A DNA stretch of 64,000 bases, from contig JAJYEX010000001.1 of the NCBI GenBank assembly GCA_021785515.1, forward strand, positions 310,001 to 374,000, in the 5' to 3' direction. Under the pieces are notes generated by a model. It was not told the origin of the DNA. It did not search any database and saw only the letters and a program-made list of their open reading frames with translations. The position numbers and the translations under genes were made by a program. Origin of the DNA: Pseudomonadota bacterium. Lineage in GTDB: Bacteria; Pseudomonadota; Gammaproteobacteria; Acidiferrobacterales; UBA6901. Below, in pieces: positions 17,473 to 26,664 of this stretch; within the stretch, counting starts at the first letter, position 1, and each line of letters starts with the position of its first letter.

Positions 17473-18243
17473 TCAGTGTACGTCTTTCCAGTATTCCTTC
17501 TTGAGCAGGATTGCCAGAACCAAGAATACCGCCAGGAATATTAACACATAAACGCCGATCCGGATGCGCTCCAGCTTGGCCGGTTCGCCCATGTACACCA
17601 TAAAATTGGTCAGGTCGCGGATGGCCAAGTCGTATTGCTTGGGCGTCATAGTGCCTGGTTTGGCAAGGACAAAGTGGCTAAAAACCCGTTCCTCGGTAAC
17701 TTCGGTCACAGCCTTGCCGTTTTCCATCACATGGCTGACCAGCTTCACATTCCGAAACACGGCCCGCTGCTCCCCCTGCCACCCGTACAGCACAAATGGC
17801 ATGGCTACGTGCGGAAAAACCGTATTGTTCCAGCCGCTGAAAGACTTGGGATCACGATAAAAGCTGTGCATGTAGGTGTATATCCAGTCCGGCCCGCGAT
17901 ACCTCGCCTCCAACGTCAGGTCGGGTGGAGCCACACCGAACCACTTCTTGGCATCGGCCGCCGGCATCGCGGCGCGCATGCGGTCACCTATCTTGTTCGT
18001 CGCAAACAGCAGGTCCTGCTTTACCAGCTGGTTGCTGATACCAAGATCGTGACCCATGCGGTTGTACCGCAGATAGGCCGCGTTGTGGCAGGACAGGCAG
18101 TAATTGACGAATATCCTGGCCCCACGCTGCAGAGATGCCTGATCGCTCAGATCGATGCGGACGTGGTCAAGTTTCAGTCCTTGCTCGGCATGGGAAACAA
18201 TCGGCAACAATCCCAACAGCAGGCTCAATATGATTTTATTCAT
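17473..18243 (-). CDS. petC: Cytochrome c1 of the bc1 complex
   Basis: Periplasm-facing, membrane-anchored c-type cytochrome of complex III that passes electrons from the Rieske centre to soluble cytochrome c. It has a signal peptide (IILSLLLGLLPIVSHA), the haem-attachment motif CLSCH in VNYCLSCHNAAYLRYNRMG, a distal methionine candidate in AMPAADAKKWFG or VAMPFVLYG, and a single C-terminal helix (IGVYVLIFLAVFLVLAILL). At 256 residues it is normal for proteobacterial c1. It overlaps the petB stop by 4 bases. Confidence 0.96.
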   Translation of the reverse strand: MNKIILSLLLGLLPIVSHAEQGLKLDHVRIDLSDQASLQRGARIFVNYCLSCHNAAYLRYNRMGHDLGISNQLVKQDLLFATNKIGDRMRAAMPAADAKKWFGVAPPDLTLEARYRGPDWIYTYMHSFYRDPKSFSGWNNTVFPHVAMPFVLYGWQGEQRAVFRNVKLVSHVMENGKAVTEVTEERVFSHFVLAKPGTMTPKQYDLAIRDLTNFMVYMGEPAKLERIRIGVYVLIFLAVFLVLAILLKKEYWKDVH

Positions 18244-19613
18244 TTAAGCGTCACCCTCTCCGGAACCGGCTTGGTCTTGTCGATCATCGTGTACCAGGGC
18301 ATGAGCACAAAAAATGCGAGATAGAGGAGCGTAAAGCCCTGTGCCCATAACACATTTTTGAACCAGAACAGGTCGACAGCCGCAGGCGACTTAGTGCCAA
18401 GATACCCCAGCAGGATGAAGCTCAGAACGAAAATGATGACTGCGCCCTTGAACAGCGGTCCGCGGTAACGTATCGATTTGACCGGGGACCGGTCGAGCCA
18501 CGGCAAAAAGAAGATCAGAACGATGGAAGAACCCATCAGGATCACGCCCCATAACTTTGCCTCGAGAGTGTACATGCCTAGAAGCAACACCCCCGCTATC
18601 GCTACTGACAAGAATTTGGCCCGGAAACCGCGCTGTGTAAAAAACGCCAGCATCGCTACCAGCATGGTGAAAATTGCCAGCATTCCATGTGTAAAGTCGG
18701 TCGTGGATGCACGCAACATGGAATAGAACGGTGTGAAGTACCACAACGGGACGATATCCAGGGGCGTCGAAAGGATATTCGCCGGAATGAAGTTGTCATG
18801 TTCCAGGAACTTCCCGCCCAGGGTCGGCGCAAAGAAGATCACAGCCGCGAAAACCATCAGGAACACGGTTACACCCACGATATCCTTTACCGTGTAATAC
18901 GGGTGAAACGGAATGCCGTCGAGCGGAATCCCCTTTTCGTCCTTCTTTTTCTTTATTTCCACGCCATCGGGGTTGTTAGACCCAACTTTGTGCAGTGCGA
19001 CAAGGTGCACAAACACCAGGGCGACCAGCACAAGCGGCAGCGCAATGACATGGAATGCAAAGAACCGATTAAGCGTCGCATCAGATACGACATAATCTCC
19101 ACGAACCCACTGCGCGAGGCCGTTTCCGATTACAGGAATTGCGGTAAAAAGCGAGATGATCACCTGCGCCCCCCAGTACGACATGTTGCCCCAGGGAAGC
19201 AGGTAGCCCATAAAGGCCTCGGCCATAAGCGCCACAAAAATCAGGGTACCAAAGATCCAGATCAGTTCACGCGGCTGCTTGTGCGATCCGTATATGAGGC
19301 CGCGGAACATATGCAGATAGATAATAATGAAGAACATCGATGCGCCTACCGAATGCATATACCGGATCAGCCATCCCCAGGATACGTCGTACATGATGTA
19401 CTGCACCGACCCGAAGGCCAGTGCTGCATCCGGTTTGTAGTTCATGGTCAGGAAGATGCCGGTGACGATCTGGTTCACCAACACCAGCAGCGCCAGGGAT
19501 CCGAAGTAGTACCAGAAATTGAAGTTCTTCGGCGCGTAATATTGCGCCAAATGCTCATTCCATACCTTGGTCAGCGGAAACCGGTCATCGATCCACGCAA
19601 TTATCTTTTGCAT
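18240..19613 (-). CDS. petB: Cytochrome b of the bc1 complex
   Basis: Core membrane subunit of complex III that carries both b haems and the quinol-oxidising and quinone-reducing sites. The 457 residues contain eight or so hydrophobic helices. Paired haem histidines are visible as RYMHSVGAS with YLHMFRGLIYGS, and FAFHVIALPLVLVALVFVHLVALH. The Qo-site PEWY equivalent appears as PLWYFTPFYSMLR; the usual Glu is replaced by Leu in this PxWY, although the alignment there is by eye. It lies between petA and petC in the standard operon order. Confidence 0.96.
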   Translation of the reverse strand: MQKIIAWIDDRFPLTKVWNEHLAQYYAPKNFNFWYYFGSLALLVLVNQIVTGIFLTMNYKPDAALAFGSVQYIMYDVSWGWLIRYMHSVGASMFFIIIYLHMFRGLIYGSHKQPRELIWIFGTLIFVALMAEAFMGYLLPWGNMSYWGAQVIISLFTAIPVIGNGLAQWVRGDYVVSDATLNRFFAFHVIALPLVLVALVFVHLVALHKVGSNNPDGVEIKKKKDEKGIPLDGIPFHPYYTVKDIVGVTVFLMVFAAVIFFAPTLGGKFLEHDNFIPANILSTPLDIVPLWYFTPFYSMLRASTTDFTHGMLAIFTMLVAMLAFFTQRGFRAKFLSVAIAGVLLLGMYTLEAKLWGVILMGSSIVLIFFLPWLDRSPVKSIRYRGPLFKGAVIIFVLSFILLGYLGTKSPAAVDLFWFKNVLWAQGFTLLYLAFFVLMPWYTMIDKTKPVPERVTLK

Positions 19614-20218
19614 TATGCAGCTCCTTCCTTCTTGTCGCTTCCGACGCGAATCAGGGTGTCGGTAAGATAGATATAGGGAGGCACGTCAAGATTCATGGGC
19701 GCGGGAACGTTCTTGAACACGCGCCCCGACAGGTCGTACTTAGATCCGTGACAGTGACAGAAGAAGCCGCCAGGCCAGTCCGCGCCGAGACCCGATACGG
19801 CGCCCACTGTAAAAACCTTACTTGGAGCGCAACCAAGATGAGTGCATACCCCGAGCGTGACCAGAATCTCGGGCTTGCGGGAACGGTAGATGTTTTCCGC
19901 ATAGGGAGGCTGCTGACTCTTGACCTTGGAATAGGGGTCGAGCAGGAGAGGAGTGTTGTTTGGCAACTGGGCCAGCATGGCCTTGGTACGATTGACGATA
20001 TACACAGGCTTTCCGCGCCAAGCGACAACGAGCATCTGGCCGAGCTCGAGTTTACTGATATCCACATCCACCGGAGCACCCGCGGCGCGCGCCCGCGCGC
20101 TTGGCGTCATGCTCAGAACGAATGGGGTAGCGGCAAACACGATGCCGACCGTCCCCACCCCTGCCGTCAAGGCCGTTAAGAACCGGCGCTTTCCGCGATC
20201 AACACCATCGTCATTCAT
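19613..20218 (-). CDS. petA: Rieske iron-sulfur subunit of the bc1 complex
   Basis: [2Fe-2S] protein that takes the first electron from quinol in complex III. The N-terminus has a twin-arginine motif (DRGKRRFLTALTAG) before the membrane helix, as expected for a Tat-dependent Rieske protein; a tat operon lies about 1.5 kb away. The two cluster-binding motifs are complete: CTHLGC at residues 125-130 and CHCHGS at 154-159. The 201 residues are standard. It heads the petABC operon; the 318 bases upstream are AT-rich and must hold its promoter. Confidence 0.97.
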   Translation of the reverse strand: MNDDGVDRGKRRFLTALTAGVGTVGIVFAATPFVLSMTPSARARAAGAPVDVDISKLELGQMLVVAWRGKPVYIVNRTKAMLAQLPNNTPLLLDPYSKVKSQQPPYAENIYRSRKPEILVTLGVCTHLGCAPSKVFTVGAVSGLGADWPGGFFCHCHGSKYDLSGRVFKNVPAPMNLDVPPYIYLTDTLIRVGSDKKEGAA

Positions 20219-20536
20219 CTAAGCCCCCGCGGGTTCCCACATTTAGTGGGTAGGTTCCCCTTTTTTGAATGTAACTAATTAATATTTAATGACTTTAAAG
20301 ATCAGAAATTACTAATATTCCCCCTCAAGGCGGGCATAGAATGGTCCACCGCCCGTAGCCAGTCAAGAGAAACAATCGTGTTTTTGCACCACCTTTTGAC
20401 AATGATCAATATTGATATCCACCACTGCCGGTCGATATAAACCGGTCTAATTCCAAAAAACGGCAGTGGTTGTAAACCGGCATGCATTACCAGACAATGC
20501 GCGCTTTGCCGCCCTCGCCACCGCACGGACCCCGTC
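20219..20536. other. Divergent intergenic region petA / degS
   Basis: About 318 bases with no gene. The part nearest petA is AT-rich (20260-20320) and contains a small stem-loop, CCCAC-ATTTA-GTGGG at 20236-20250, that would lie in the petA leader. The part nearest degS holds a 10-base inverted repeat (20421-20470). Promoters for both genes should be here, but no -35/-10 pair stands out clearly. Confidence 0.6.
20421..20470 (+). repeat. Perfect 10-base inverted repeat upstream of degS
   Basis: ACCACTGCCG (20421-20430) and its exact complement CGGCAGTGGT (20461-20470) flank 30 AT-rich bases. The second arm ends 66 bases before the degS start. It could be a cruciform or RNA hairpin with a long loop, or two half sites for one regulator. 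Inside and just after it, AAACCGG occurs twice (20440s and 20475-20480). Confidence 0.45.
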
Positions 20537-21709
20537 ATGCGCTTTCGAAGCCTTCTGATATTCATCGGCCAAGCAGTCACGCTGGGGCTCGCGGCTGCGT
20601 TTATCGTGACGCTTGTCTGGCCTGGCCTGGTCAGACATCGCAGACCGGGTATCCAGATTACGGAAACCACCCCCAGCTCCTCGACCGTGCGCGTCAATGG
20701 ACCGGTGTCCTACGCCTATGCGGTCGACCGAGCTGCACCGGCAGTCGTCAACGTCAACACCGCCAGGGTCGTAACAGTGCAGCCGAATCCATTCTTCAGT
20801 AATCCGCTGTTTCAGCAGTTTTTTGGCGGGGCCAGGCTGCCAGGGGTTCCAGACCAACGCCTGGAGACCAGCCTCGGGTCAGGCGTTATCATCAACAAGC
20901 AGGGCTACATCCTTACGAACCGGCACGTGATCGCCAAGGCCGACGCCATCCAGGTTGTACTGCACGATGGCCGCACCGCGACAGCCACTGTGGTGGGCAG
21001 CGATCCTGATACCGATATCGCAGTCTTGAAGATCAATCTCCCCCATCTGCCGGTGATCACAATCGGGCGGTCGGACCAGATACGTGTCGGCGACGTTGTC
21101 CTCGCGATCGGAAATCCCTTCGGCGTAGGGCAGACCGTGACCATGGGCATTGTGAGCGCCACCGGCCGTAGCCGGCTCGGGGTCAGTCAGTTTGACAACT
21201 TCATCCAGACTGACGCGCCGATCAATCCCGGGAATTCCGGTGGCGCCCTGGTCGACACCGAGGGCAACCTCATCGGAATAAACACCTTTATTGTCAGTCA
21301 GAGCGGTGGGTCACAGGGTCTCGGGTTTGCCATTCCGACGAGCATTGCCGTCAACGTCATGGAACAGATCATCGAGTATGGCAGGCCCTTAAGAGGCTGG
21401 CTCGGAATTGATGCGCACGCACTCACTCCGCAGATCGCACAGGCCCTGGGGGTCAGCCAGAAGATTCACGGTATCGTGGTCGTAGGCGTGGTGCGCGGCG
21501 GGCCCGCCGCCAAGGCCGGGGTCAGACCCGGAGACATTGTCCTGTCCATGGACGGCAAATACCTCCTGGATGCGCGTCAGGCCCTGCTTGCGATTTCCGG
21601 ACACCGTCCGGGAGACACGATCCGGATGCAAATTCTGCGCAACGGTCGCACGATCTCACTATCGGCCATCACTTCCGAACGGCCGGCAAGCGTCAAACAG
21701 CTCGAATAA
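20537..21709 (+). CDS. degS: DegS-like periplasmic serine protease (HtrA family, one PDZ domain)
   Basis: Membrane-anchored serine protease; DegS cleaves RseA to start the sigma-E envelope stress response. The 390 residues have an N-terminal anchor helix (LLIFIGQAVTLGLAAAFIVTLVW), a trypsin-like domain with catalytic His130 (TNRHVI), Asp160 (DTDIAVLK) and Ser234 (PGNSGGALVD), and one C-terminal PDZ domain (GIVVVGVVRGGPAAKAGVRPGDIVLSMDG). One PDZ plus an anchor and no cleavable signal points to DegS rather than DegP/DegQ. It converges with tatC, with only 10 bases between the stops. Confidence 0.9.
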   Translation: MRFRSLLIFIGQAVTLGLAAAFIVTLVWPGLVRHRRPGIQITETTPSSSTVRVNGPVSYAYAVDRAAPAVVNVNTARVVTVQPNPFFSNPLFQQFFGGARLPGVPDQRLETSLGSGVIINKQGYILTNRHVIAKADAIQVVLHDGRTATATVVGSDPDTDIAVLKINLPHLPVITIGRSDQIRVGDVVLAIGNPFGVGQTVTMGIVSATGRSRLGVSQFDNFIQTDAPINPGNSGGALVDTEGNLIGINTFIVSQSGGSQGLGFAIPTSIAVNVMEQIIEYGRPLRGWLGIDAHALTPQIAQALGVSQKIHGIVVVGVVRGGPAAKAGVRPGDIVLSMDGKYLLDARQALLAISGHRPGDTIRMQILRNGRTISLSAITSERPASVKQLE

Positions 21710-21719
21710 CCCCGCCAAA

Positions 21720-22610
21720 TCAGCGGGAACGGCGCTTCGGCTTCCCGCTACTGCGTTGTGAGCGCCTTGCGGCGCCGGTCCGCCGCGTGCTGTCCGTCGG
21801 ACGGCCGGCGGATTCCTCTGCCTCAGCATCCGCGACAGCCAGTGCCTTCGCCTTTTTGGAGCGAACCACTCGGCGCGCGAAAAACAAGCCGATCTCGAAC
21901 AGCAGCAGCATCGGTACTGCCAGAAACGTCTGGGAAAACACGTCCGGAGGCGTGAGAAAGGCGGCGATCACAAAAACCACGAGGATCACGTAGGGCCGTT
22001 TTTTTGCGACGGCATCAGGGTCCAGGATCCCCATCCACGCCAGCAACACCACCGCCACCGGGAGCTCGAACGCGATGCCAAACGCGAAAAACATGGAAAA
22101 CACAAAATTCAGGTAAGAGCGGATATCCGTCATCATCGTCACTCCGGCCGGCAGCGAGTGGACGAAAAACCGGAATACCATCGGAAAAATTACGAAATAC
22201 GCAAACGCCATGCCGGCGTAAAACAGCACCGTGCTGGATACAAGCAGGGGCAGAACCAGACGCCGTTCGTGGCGATACAGGCCCGGGGCAATGAACGCCC
22301 ACAACTGGTACAGCACAAAAGGTATCGCCACAACGACCGCCACCGCCAGCGTAAGCTTGATGGGGGTCAGGAAAGGGGATGTCACGTCCGTGGCAATCAT
22401 GCTGGTGCCCTTGGGGAGCACCGCCATCAGGGGCTGCGCCACACGCGTATAGACATCGTTGGCAAACGGCACTAGGCCGATAAAAACGACGCCAATCGCA
22501 ATCACCGAATACAGCAGGCGGTTGCGCAGCTCCAGCAGATGGGAAATAAAGGTGCCTTCCGCCCCGTTTCCGGGCGAATCAGCGGGGTCGGGTCTTTCTT
22601 GCGCCGCCAT
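21720..22610 (-). CDS. tatC: TatC, twin-arginine translocase receptor subunit
   Basis: Polytopic membrane subunit that recognises twin-arginine signal peptides. The 296 residues contain the N-terminal [17 protein letters not shown] signature, six hydrophobic segments and the conserved [16 protein letters not shown] region. A long basic, serine/arginine-rich cytoplasmic tail (about 50 residues) follows the last helix and is longer than in E. coli (258 residues total there). The start overlaps the end of tatB by 32 bases. No terminator is visible after it before the convergent degS. Confidence 0.96.
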   Translation of the reverse strand: MAAQERPDPADSPGNGAEGTFISHLLELRNRLLYSVIAIGVVFIGLVPFANDVYTRVAQPLMAVLPKGTSMIATDVTSPFLTPIKLTLAVAVVVAIPFVLYQLWAFIAPGLYRHERRLVLPLLVSSTVLFYAGMAFAYFVIFPMVFRFFVHSLPAGVTMMTDIRSYLNFVFSMFFAFGIAFELPVAVVLLAWMGILDPDAVAKKRPYVILVVFVIAAFLTPPDVFSQTFLAVPMLLLFEIGLFFARRVVRSKKAKALAVADAEAEESAGRPTDSTRRTGAARRSQRSSGKPKRRSR

Positions 22611-23079
22611 GGCTGTTCCGGGTGGTTTTCGGGCCCGCAGCGCGCGGGGTACCGGATTTTACCTGTGCCGACTTTTTGCGGACTGAACGTTTGCGTGCCG
22701 GCGCCTTGCGCGCAACCGCATCCGCCGGCTCTTTCCGCCGGGCAGGTCCGCCAGCGACGGATTCCTCCTCCGCACCGACCGGACGGGTATCGGCTCCATC
22801 AACCCCGAAGGGCGCGCTCAGATCCGCCAAGGTATCGTGGGCAGACTGCTTCAGGGCGCTGCGGGTCTGAACCAGCTCCTCCTGGATCCTACGAAATGCG
22901 GCCAGATCGTCGTCCTGCACTTCATGGTTGATGTCGCGCTTCACGTCGTCAATGAAGCGCCGCAGCCGCGCCGCCCACCGCCCCATGGCGCGCGCCACCT
23001 CCGGCAGCCTCTGCGGCCCCAGAACGATCAGGGCTATCAGGCCGATCAGGACCAGTTCTGAAAAACTGAAATCGAACAC
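22579..23079 (-). CDS. tatB: TatB, Sec-independent translocase subunit
   Basis: Bitopic membrane protein that forms the receptor complex with TatC. The N-terminus [29 protein letters not shown] carries the single helix, hinge and start of the amphipathic helix; the E at residue 8 and GP at the hinge are the TatB hallmarks. A helical region with [22 protein letters not shown] follows, then a long lysine/arginine/alanine-rich tail. The 166 residues are normal. It is followed directly by overlapping tatC. Confidence 0.95.
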   Translation of the reverse strand: MFDFSFSELVLIGLIALIVLGPQRLPEVARAMGRWAARLRRFIDDVKRDINHEVQDDDLAAFRRIQEELVQTRSALKQSAHDTLADLSAPFGVDGADTRPVGAEEESVAGGPARRKEPADAVARKAPARKRSVRKKSAQVKSGTPRAAGPKTTRNSHGGARKTRPR

Positions 23080-23107
23080 AAATTGCGCGCCCGCGTCAGG
23101 GATCGGG

Positions 23108-23371
23108 TCAAACCTTCTTCTTGTCCCTGCCGGTATGCTTGGAGGTTACCTTGCCTTCGATGATCCGGTGAGGACTGTTCTTTTCTTGCTGTTCGTCTGG
23201 CTCACCCGCGGAATCATTAGGGGACCCATCCATCTCTTCCTTCATGGACTCCTTAAAGCTTTTAATCGCCCCTCCCACATCACTGCCTATGTTGCGCAGC
23301 TTTTTTGTGCCGAAAATGACCAGGACGATGGCCAGTATCACCAGCCAGTGCCAAATACTGAATTCGCCCAT
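23108..23371 (-). CDS. tatA: TatA, pore-forming Tat subunit (copy 1, promoter-distal)
   Basis: Small bitopic protein that oligomerises to form the Tat translocation path. The 87 residues consist of [21 protein letters not shown] (membrane helix), the [10 protein letters not shown] amphipathic helix, and an acidic/polar tail rich in E, K and S. Its first 27 residues are identical to those of the tatA gene 42 bases upstream, and the corresponding DNA is identical over 67 bases. It lies between that copy and tatB. Confidence 0.94.
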   Translation of the reverse strand: MGEFSIWHWLVILAIVLVIFGTKKLRNIGSDVGGAIKSFKESMKEEMDGSPNDSAGEPDEQQEKNSPHRIIEGKVTSKHTGRDKKKV

Positions 23372-23382
23372 GTCCGCTTTCC
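23316..23382 (-). repeat. 67-base direct repeat, copy in downstream tatA
   Basis: Identical over 67 bases to 23648-23714. It covers the ribosome-binding region, start codon and the membrane-helix coding part of tatA copy 1. The perfect match, including third codon positions, indicates recent duplication or gene conversion of this segment. Confidence 0.95.
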
Positions 23383-23412
23383 GTTAGTTCGCCAATCGGG
23401 ACCCGTCGAAGA

Positions 23413-23703
23413 TCAGGCTGTTTTGTTGGAGCGGGAACCGCCCTTTGCCTTGGACGCCCTGGATCCAGTGGCCGCCCTCGTGCGCTGCGCCCGCGCCGGC
23501 TGCCGCGCAATCTTCGGAACATCCGCGACTGGCTTGGTTTCTTCCGAAACATCAGCCTTGTCAGCCTCTTCCTTCATGGCCTGCTTGAAGTTCTTGATGG
23601 CGCCACCCAGGTCACTGCCCACGTTGCGCAACTTCTTCGTTCCGAAGATGACCAGGACGATGGCCAGTATCACCAGCCAGTGCCAAATACTGAATTCGCC
23701 CAT
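23413..23703 (-). CDS. tatA: TatA, pore-forming Tat subunit (copy 2, promoter-proximal)
   Basis: Second TatA paralogue, 96 residues from the ATG at 23703; further upstream in-frame codons overlap the hinT end and are not part of the conserved protein. Its N-terminus equals copy 1 up to residue 27, then reads [19 protein letters not shown] against [19 protein letters not shown]. The tail differs completely, being alanine/arginine/lysine-rich with repeated RAR and [10 protein letters not shown]. It might be called tatE by function, but both lie in the same operon. It follows hinT. Confidence 0.94.
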   Translation of the reverse strand: MGEFSIWHWLVILAIVLVIFGTKKLRNVGSDLGGAIKNFKQAMKEEADKADVSEETKPVADVPKIARQPARAQRTRAATGSRASKAKGGSRSNKTA

Positions 23704-23714
23704 GTCCGCTTTCC
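23648..23714 (-). repeat. 67-base direct repeat, copy in upstream tatA
   Basis: Identical over 67 bases to 23316-23382, 332 bases away in the same orientation. It begins 11 bases before the start codon of tatA copy 2 and extends through its membrane helix. Confidence 0.95.
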
Positions 23715-23725
23715 TCCTAAGTCTT

Positions 23726-24064
23726 TCAAAATCCAGGCAGGCGTCCGGCACCGCCCAACAGATGGATGTGGAGGTGAAAAATCTCCTGGCCTCCTCCGCG
23801 CCCGGTGTTGATCACCGTACGAAACCCTTCTACCAGACCCTGAGCGCGCGCCAAACCGGGCAACAGCCGCACCATGTGCGCGATCAGGCGGTCATGTTCC
23901 GGGGCAAGATCGTTAAGACTCTCACAATGAGCGCGCGGAACCACCAGCAGGTGCACCGGGGCCTTCGGATATATGTCACGGATGACGATTACATCGTCGT
24001 CCTCATAAACCCGATCGGACGGTATCTCACCGGCCACAATTCGGCAAAAAAGACACTCTGTCAT
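23726..24064 (-). CDS. hinT: HinT-like HIT-family purine nucleoside phosphoramidase
   Basis: Small histidine-triad nucleotide hydrolase. The 112 residues contain the N-terminal [20 protein letters not shown] and the catalytic triad [10 protein letters not shown] near the C-terminus. The start at ATG 24064 overlaps the hisE stop by 4 bases (ATGA). Its position after hisE and before tatA is often seen in Gammaproteobacteria and Betaproteobacteria; it may have a housekeeping role rather than a function in histidine synthesis. Confidence 0.94.
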   Translation of the reverse strand: MTECLFCRIVAGEIPSDRVYEDDDVIVIRDIYPKAPVHLLVVPRAHCESLNDLAPEHDRLIAHMVRLLPGLARAQGLVEGFRTVINTGRGGGQEIFHLHIHLLGGAGRLPGF

Positions 24065-24387
24065 GGCCCTGATCCGCCACGTTGCGCCTTTTCTTCAAGC
24101 CCCGAAAGGCCAAAACGGCGTTTTAGCTCGAACAGCACATCATCCGGCTTCAGACCACAATGTGCAAGTAGCACCAGGGTATGGAACCAAAGATCTGCCG
24201 TCTCATGGACCAGCTGGTGCTGATCGCCGCCCTTGGCCGCAATCAGCACCTCCGTTGCCTCCTCGCCGATCTTCTTCAGGATCGCGTCAATGCCTTTGCT
24301 GTAAAGGCCGGCGACATAGGACGAGGCCGGGTCCGCAGTCTTGCGGGCCTCCAGCACATCGGCGAGTTGAGCAAGAATATCAGACAT
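24061..24387 (-). CDS. hisE: HisE, phosphoribosyl-ATP pyrophosphatase
   Basis: Second step of histidine biosynthesis: hydrolyses PR-ATP to PR-AMP. The 108-residue protein starts at ATG 24387; the open frame extends 11 codons further but without homology. MazG-like helices with [16 protein letters not shown] and [16 protein letters not shown] carry the metal-binding glutamates. It is a separate gene here, not fused to hisI, with 117 non-coding bases between the two. Confidence 0.95.
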   Translation of the reverse strand: MSDILAQLADVLEARKTADPASSYVAGLYSKGIDAILKKIGEEATEVLIAAKGGDQHQLVHETADLWFHTLVLLAHCGLKPDDVLFELKRRFGLSGLEEKAQRGGSGP

Positions 24388-24504
24388 TATACCTGCATCC
24401 GGGAAGCACTGCGGCAGCAATTTTCATGCCTTCCGCCCGTCCGCAACCGGGTTTTTTGGTCCTACCCGCACCCACCCGCCGGCAACATTGCCTCGGCGTA
24501 TGCC

Positions 24505-24903
24505 TCATTTTGCGTCCCTGTGGTAGATCTCAGATTCACTCTTGATTACGGGATCGACAGTCACCCACTGATCCCCCTGCAATTGGCGGAAAAAACAGCT
24601 ATGCCGCCCGGTATGGCAGGCAATACCACCGATCTGCTCGACGCTGACGAGGATCACGTCGCTATCACAGTCCAAACGTATGTCGCGGACAATCTGGACG
24701 TGCCCGGACTCCTCTCCTTTGCGCCACAGGCGGCCGCGGGACCGCGACCAGTATACCGCCTGTCCGGTGCGGACGGTTTCCGTCAGCGCATCCCTGTTCA
24801 TCCACGCGACCATAAGCACGCGGCCGCTGCCCTGTTCCTGGGCAACAACCGGAACCAGCCCACGTTCGTCCCATTTGACAACATCCAGCCACGATTCACT
24901 CAC
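24505..24903 (-). CDS. hisI: HisI, phosphoribosyl-AMP cyclohydrolase
   Basis: Third step of histidine biosynthesis: opens the adenine ring of PR-AMP. I place the start at GTG 24903 ([14 protein letters not shown]), which has a GGGGA box 7 bases upstream; a TTG five codons earlier is also open. About 132 residues. The metal-binding motifs [13 protein letters not shown] and [13 protein letters not shown] carry the conserved Asp and Cys residues. It follows hisF. Confidence 0.95.
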   Translation of the reverse strand: MSESWLDVVKWDERGLVPVVAQEQGSGRVLMVAWMNRDALTETVRTGQAVYWSRSRGRLWRKGEESGHVQIVRDIRLDCDSDVILVSVEQIGGIACHTGRHSCFFRQLQGDQWVTVDPVIKSESEIYHRDAK

Positions 24904-24975
24904 AGGCAATCCCCGCAACTGCAGATGCGCTCCCTCGTCCGTCAGGGTTAGCGTACAGGCTCATGTGTAGGACTC

Positions 24976-25746
24976 TCACAGGCGCACTTCTATTCCGCGT
25001 TCGGCCATCCGCCGCTTCGCATCTCCCACGGTGTACTCTCCAAAATGGAAAATGCTCGCCGCCAGCACCGCATCAGCATGACCCAGCAGAACACCGTCCG
25101 CCAGGTGATCAAGATTGCCCACCCCGCCCGAGGCGATTACCGGAATGGATACGGCGTCGCAGACTGCCCGCACCAGCGCCAAGTCGAAGCCGTCCCGCGT
25201 ACCGTCGCGATCCATGCTGGTGAGAAGAATTTCTCCGGCTCCGTATTCAGTCATTTTTAGCGCCCAAGCCACCGCATCAATGCCCGTGGCGCGACGCCCG
25301 CCGTGAGTAAATACCTCCCACCTTTGAGCCTTGCCATCCGTCACCTGCTTTGCATCGATTGCCACCACGATGCACTGAGATCCGAAATGGCCAGATGCCT
25401 CCTGCACCAGTTGCGGATTAGCTACTGCTGCAGTATTGATCGCGACCTTGTCAGCGCCCGCCACCAGCATCCGCCGGACATCCTCCACCTGGCGTATGCC
25501 GCCGCCCACCGTCAGCGGAATAAATACCTGCTCGGCCATCGCCTCCACAACGTGCACCATTGTCTGGCGGTTATCGGAACTTGCAGTAATGTCGAGAAAG
25601 GTGATCTCGTCCGCACCCTGCTCGTCATAACGACGCGCAATCTCCACCGGATCACCGGCATCGCGGATGTCGACGAAACGAACGCCCTTGACCACTCGCC
25701 CGTTATCGACGTCCAGGCAGGGAATAATTCGCTTGGAGAGACCCAT
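24976..25746 (-). CDS. hisF: HisF, imidazole glycerol phosphate synthase cyclase subunit
   Basis: TIM-barrel cyclase that, with HisH, makes imidazole glycerol phosphate and AICAR. I take ATG 25746 ([16 protein letters not shown]) as start, six codons inside the open frame. 256 residues as usual. Catalytic Asp of the first strand (CLDVD) and of the middle ([10 protein letters not shown]) are intact, as are TVGGGI and [11 protein letters not shown] phosphate-binding loops. It lies between hisA and hisI. Confidence 0.97.
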   Translation of the reverse strand: MGLSKRIIPCLDVDNGRVVKGVRFVDIRDAGDPVEIARRYDEQGADEITFLDITASSDNRQTMVHVVEAMAEQVFIPLTVGGGIRQVEDVRRMLVAGADKVAINTAAVANPQLVQEASGHFGSQCIVVAIDAKQVTDGKAQRWEVFTHGGRRATGIDAVAWALKMTEYGAGEILLTSMDRDGTRDGFDLALVRAVCDAVSIPVIASGGVGNLDHLADGVLLGHADAVLAASIFHFGEYTVGDAKRRMAERGIEVRL

Positions 25747-25808
25747 GTCCGTTTCCAGTATCAAATTCCGAGATGCGGCCCTGAAAGCCGGCCACGACCG
25801 GACAAAGC

Positions 25809-26546
25809 TCAGGACACCAGCGTGTCCGCCAGCTTCTGAGCCTCGGCAAAATCAAGCGTCCCTTCGTAGATGGCACGGCCGGTGATGGCCCCGACCACTC
25901 CCTGATCCCGGATCTCACACAGCCGGCGAATGTCTTCAAGATTGGTGATCCCGCCGGACGCGATCACCGGAATGGATATGGACTGCGCGAGCCGCAAGGT
26001 TGCATCGATATTGACCCCACTGAGCATGCCGTCCCGGCCGATGTCCGTATAAATGATCGCGTCTACCCCTTCATCCTGGTAGCGCCGGGCAAGATCAATG
26101 ACATCGTGGCCGGAAAGCTTGGACCACCCGTCAATAGCAACTTTGCCATCCCGGGCATCGAGCCCGATGATAATATGCCCTGGAAATTCCGCGCACATGT
26201 CACCGACGAAGTGCGGAACATTGACTGCCTTGGTACCCAGAATGACGTACCGCACACCAGCATCCAGATAACCCTGGATTGTCTCCTCGTCCCGGATACC
26301 ACCGCCCACCTGAACAGGCAGGTCGGGATAGGCCTTCACGATCTCCTCGACCACCTCTGAATTGACGGGTTTGCCGGCGAAAGCGCCATTGAGGTCGACC
26401 ACATGCAAACGCCTTGCTCCAGCCGCCACCCAGCGGCCCGCAACCGCCACCGGGTCGTCGGAAAAGACCGTGTTGTCATTCATGCGGCCCTGCCTGAGGC
26501 GTACGCATTTGCCGTCCTTGAGATCGATTGCAGGAATTACTAACAT
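25809..26546 (-). CDS. hisA: HisA, ProFAR isomerase
   Basis: TIM-barrel isomerase that converts ProFAR to PRFAR. From ATG 26546 ([17 protein letters not shown]) it has 245 residues, matching the family. The first catalytic Asp (AIDLKDG), [13 protein letters not shown] and the second Asp in [11 protein letters not shown] are present, and the SGGITNLED phosphate loop follows. It is homologous to HisF next door. It follows hisH with 118 untranslated bases between. Confidence 0.97.
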   Translation of the reverse strand: MLVIPAIDLKDGKCVRLRQGRMNDNTVFSDDPVAVAGRWVAAGARRLHVVDLNGAFAGKPVNSEVVEEIVKAYPDLPVQVGGGIRDEETIQGYLDAGVRYVILGTKAVNVPHFVGDMCAEFPGHIIIGLDARDGKVAIDGWSKLSGHDVIDLARRYQDEGVDAIIYTDIGRDGMLSGVNIDATLRLAQSISIPVIASGGITNLEDIRRLCEIRDQGVVGAITGRAIYEGTLDFAEAQKLADTLVS

Positions 26547-26664
26547 CGGCAGGTCACTCACCGGAACCGTCTGTACGTCCACTGCCACACCGGGCCATAC
26601 GTATCCGTCCGGTCGACAACGCCTATTGCGTCCGCCACGTCACCAAGATCCAGGCGCCGCACGG

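Noticed and set aside
22928-24223. Plus-strand open frame of 431 codons opposite tatA/hinT
   Set aside because: Antisense to four well-identified genes, low-complexity content, no ribosome-binding site.
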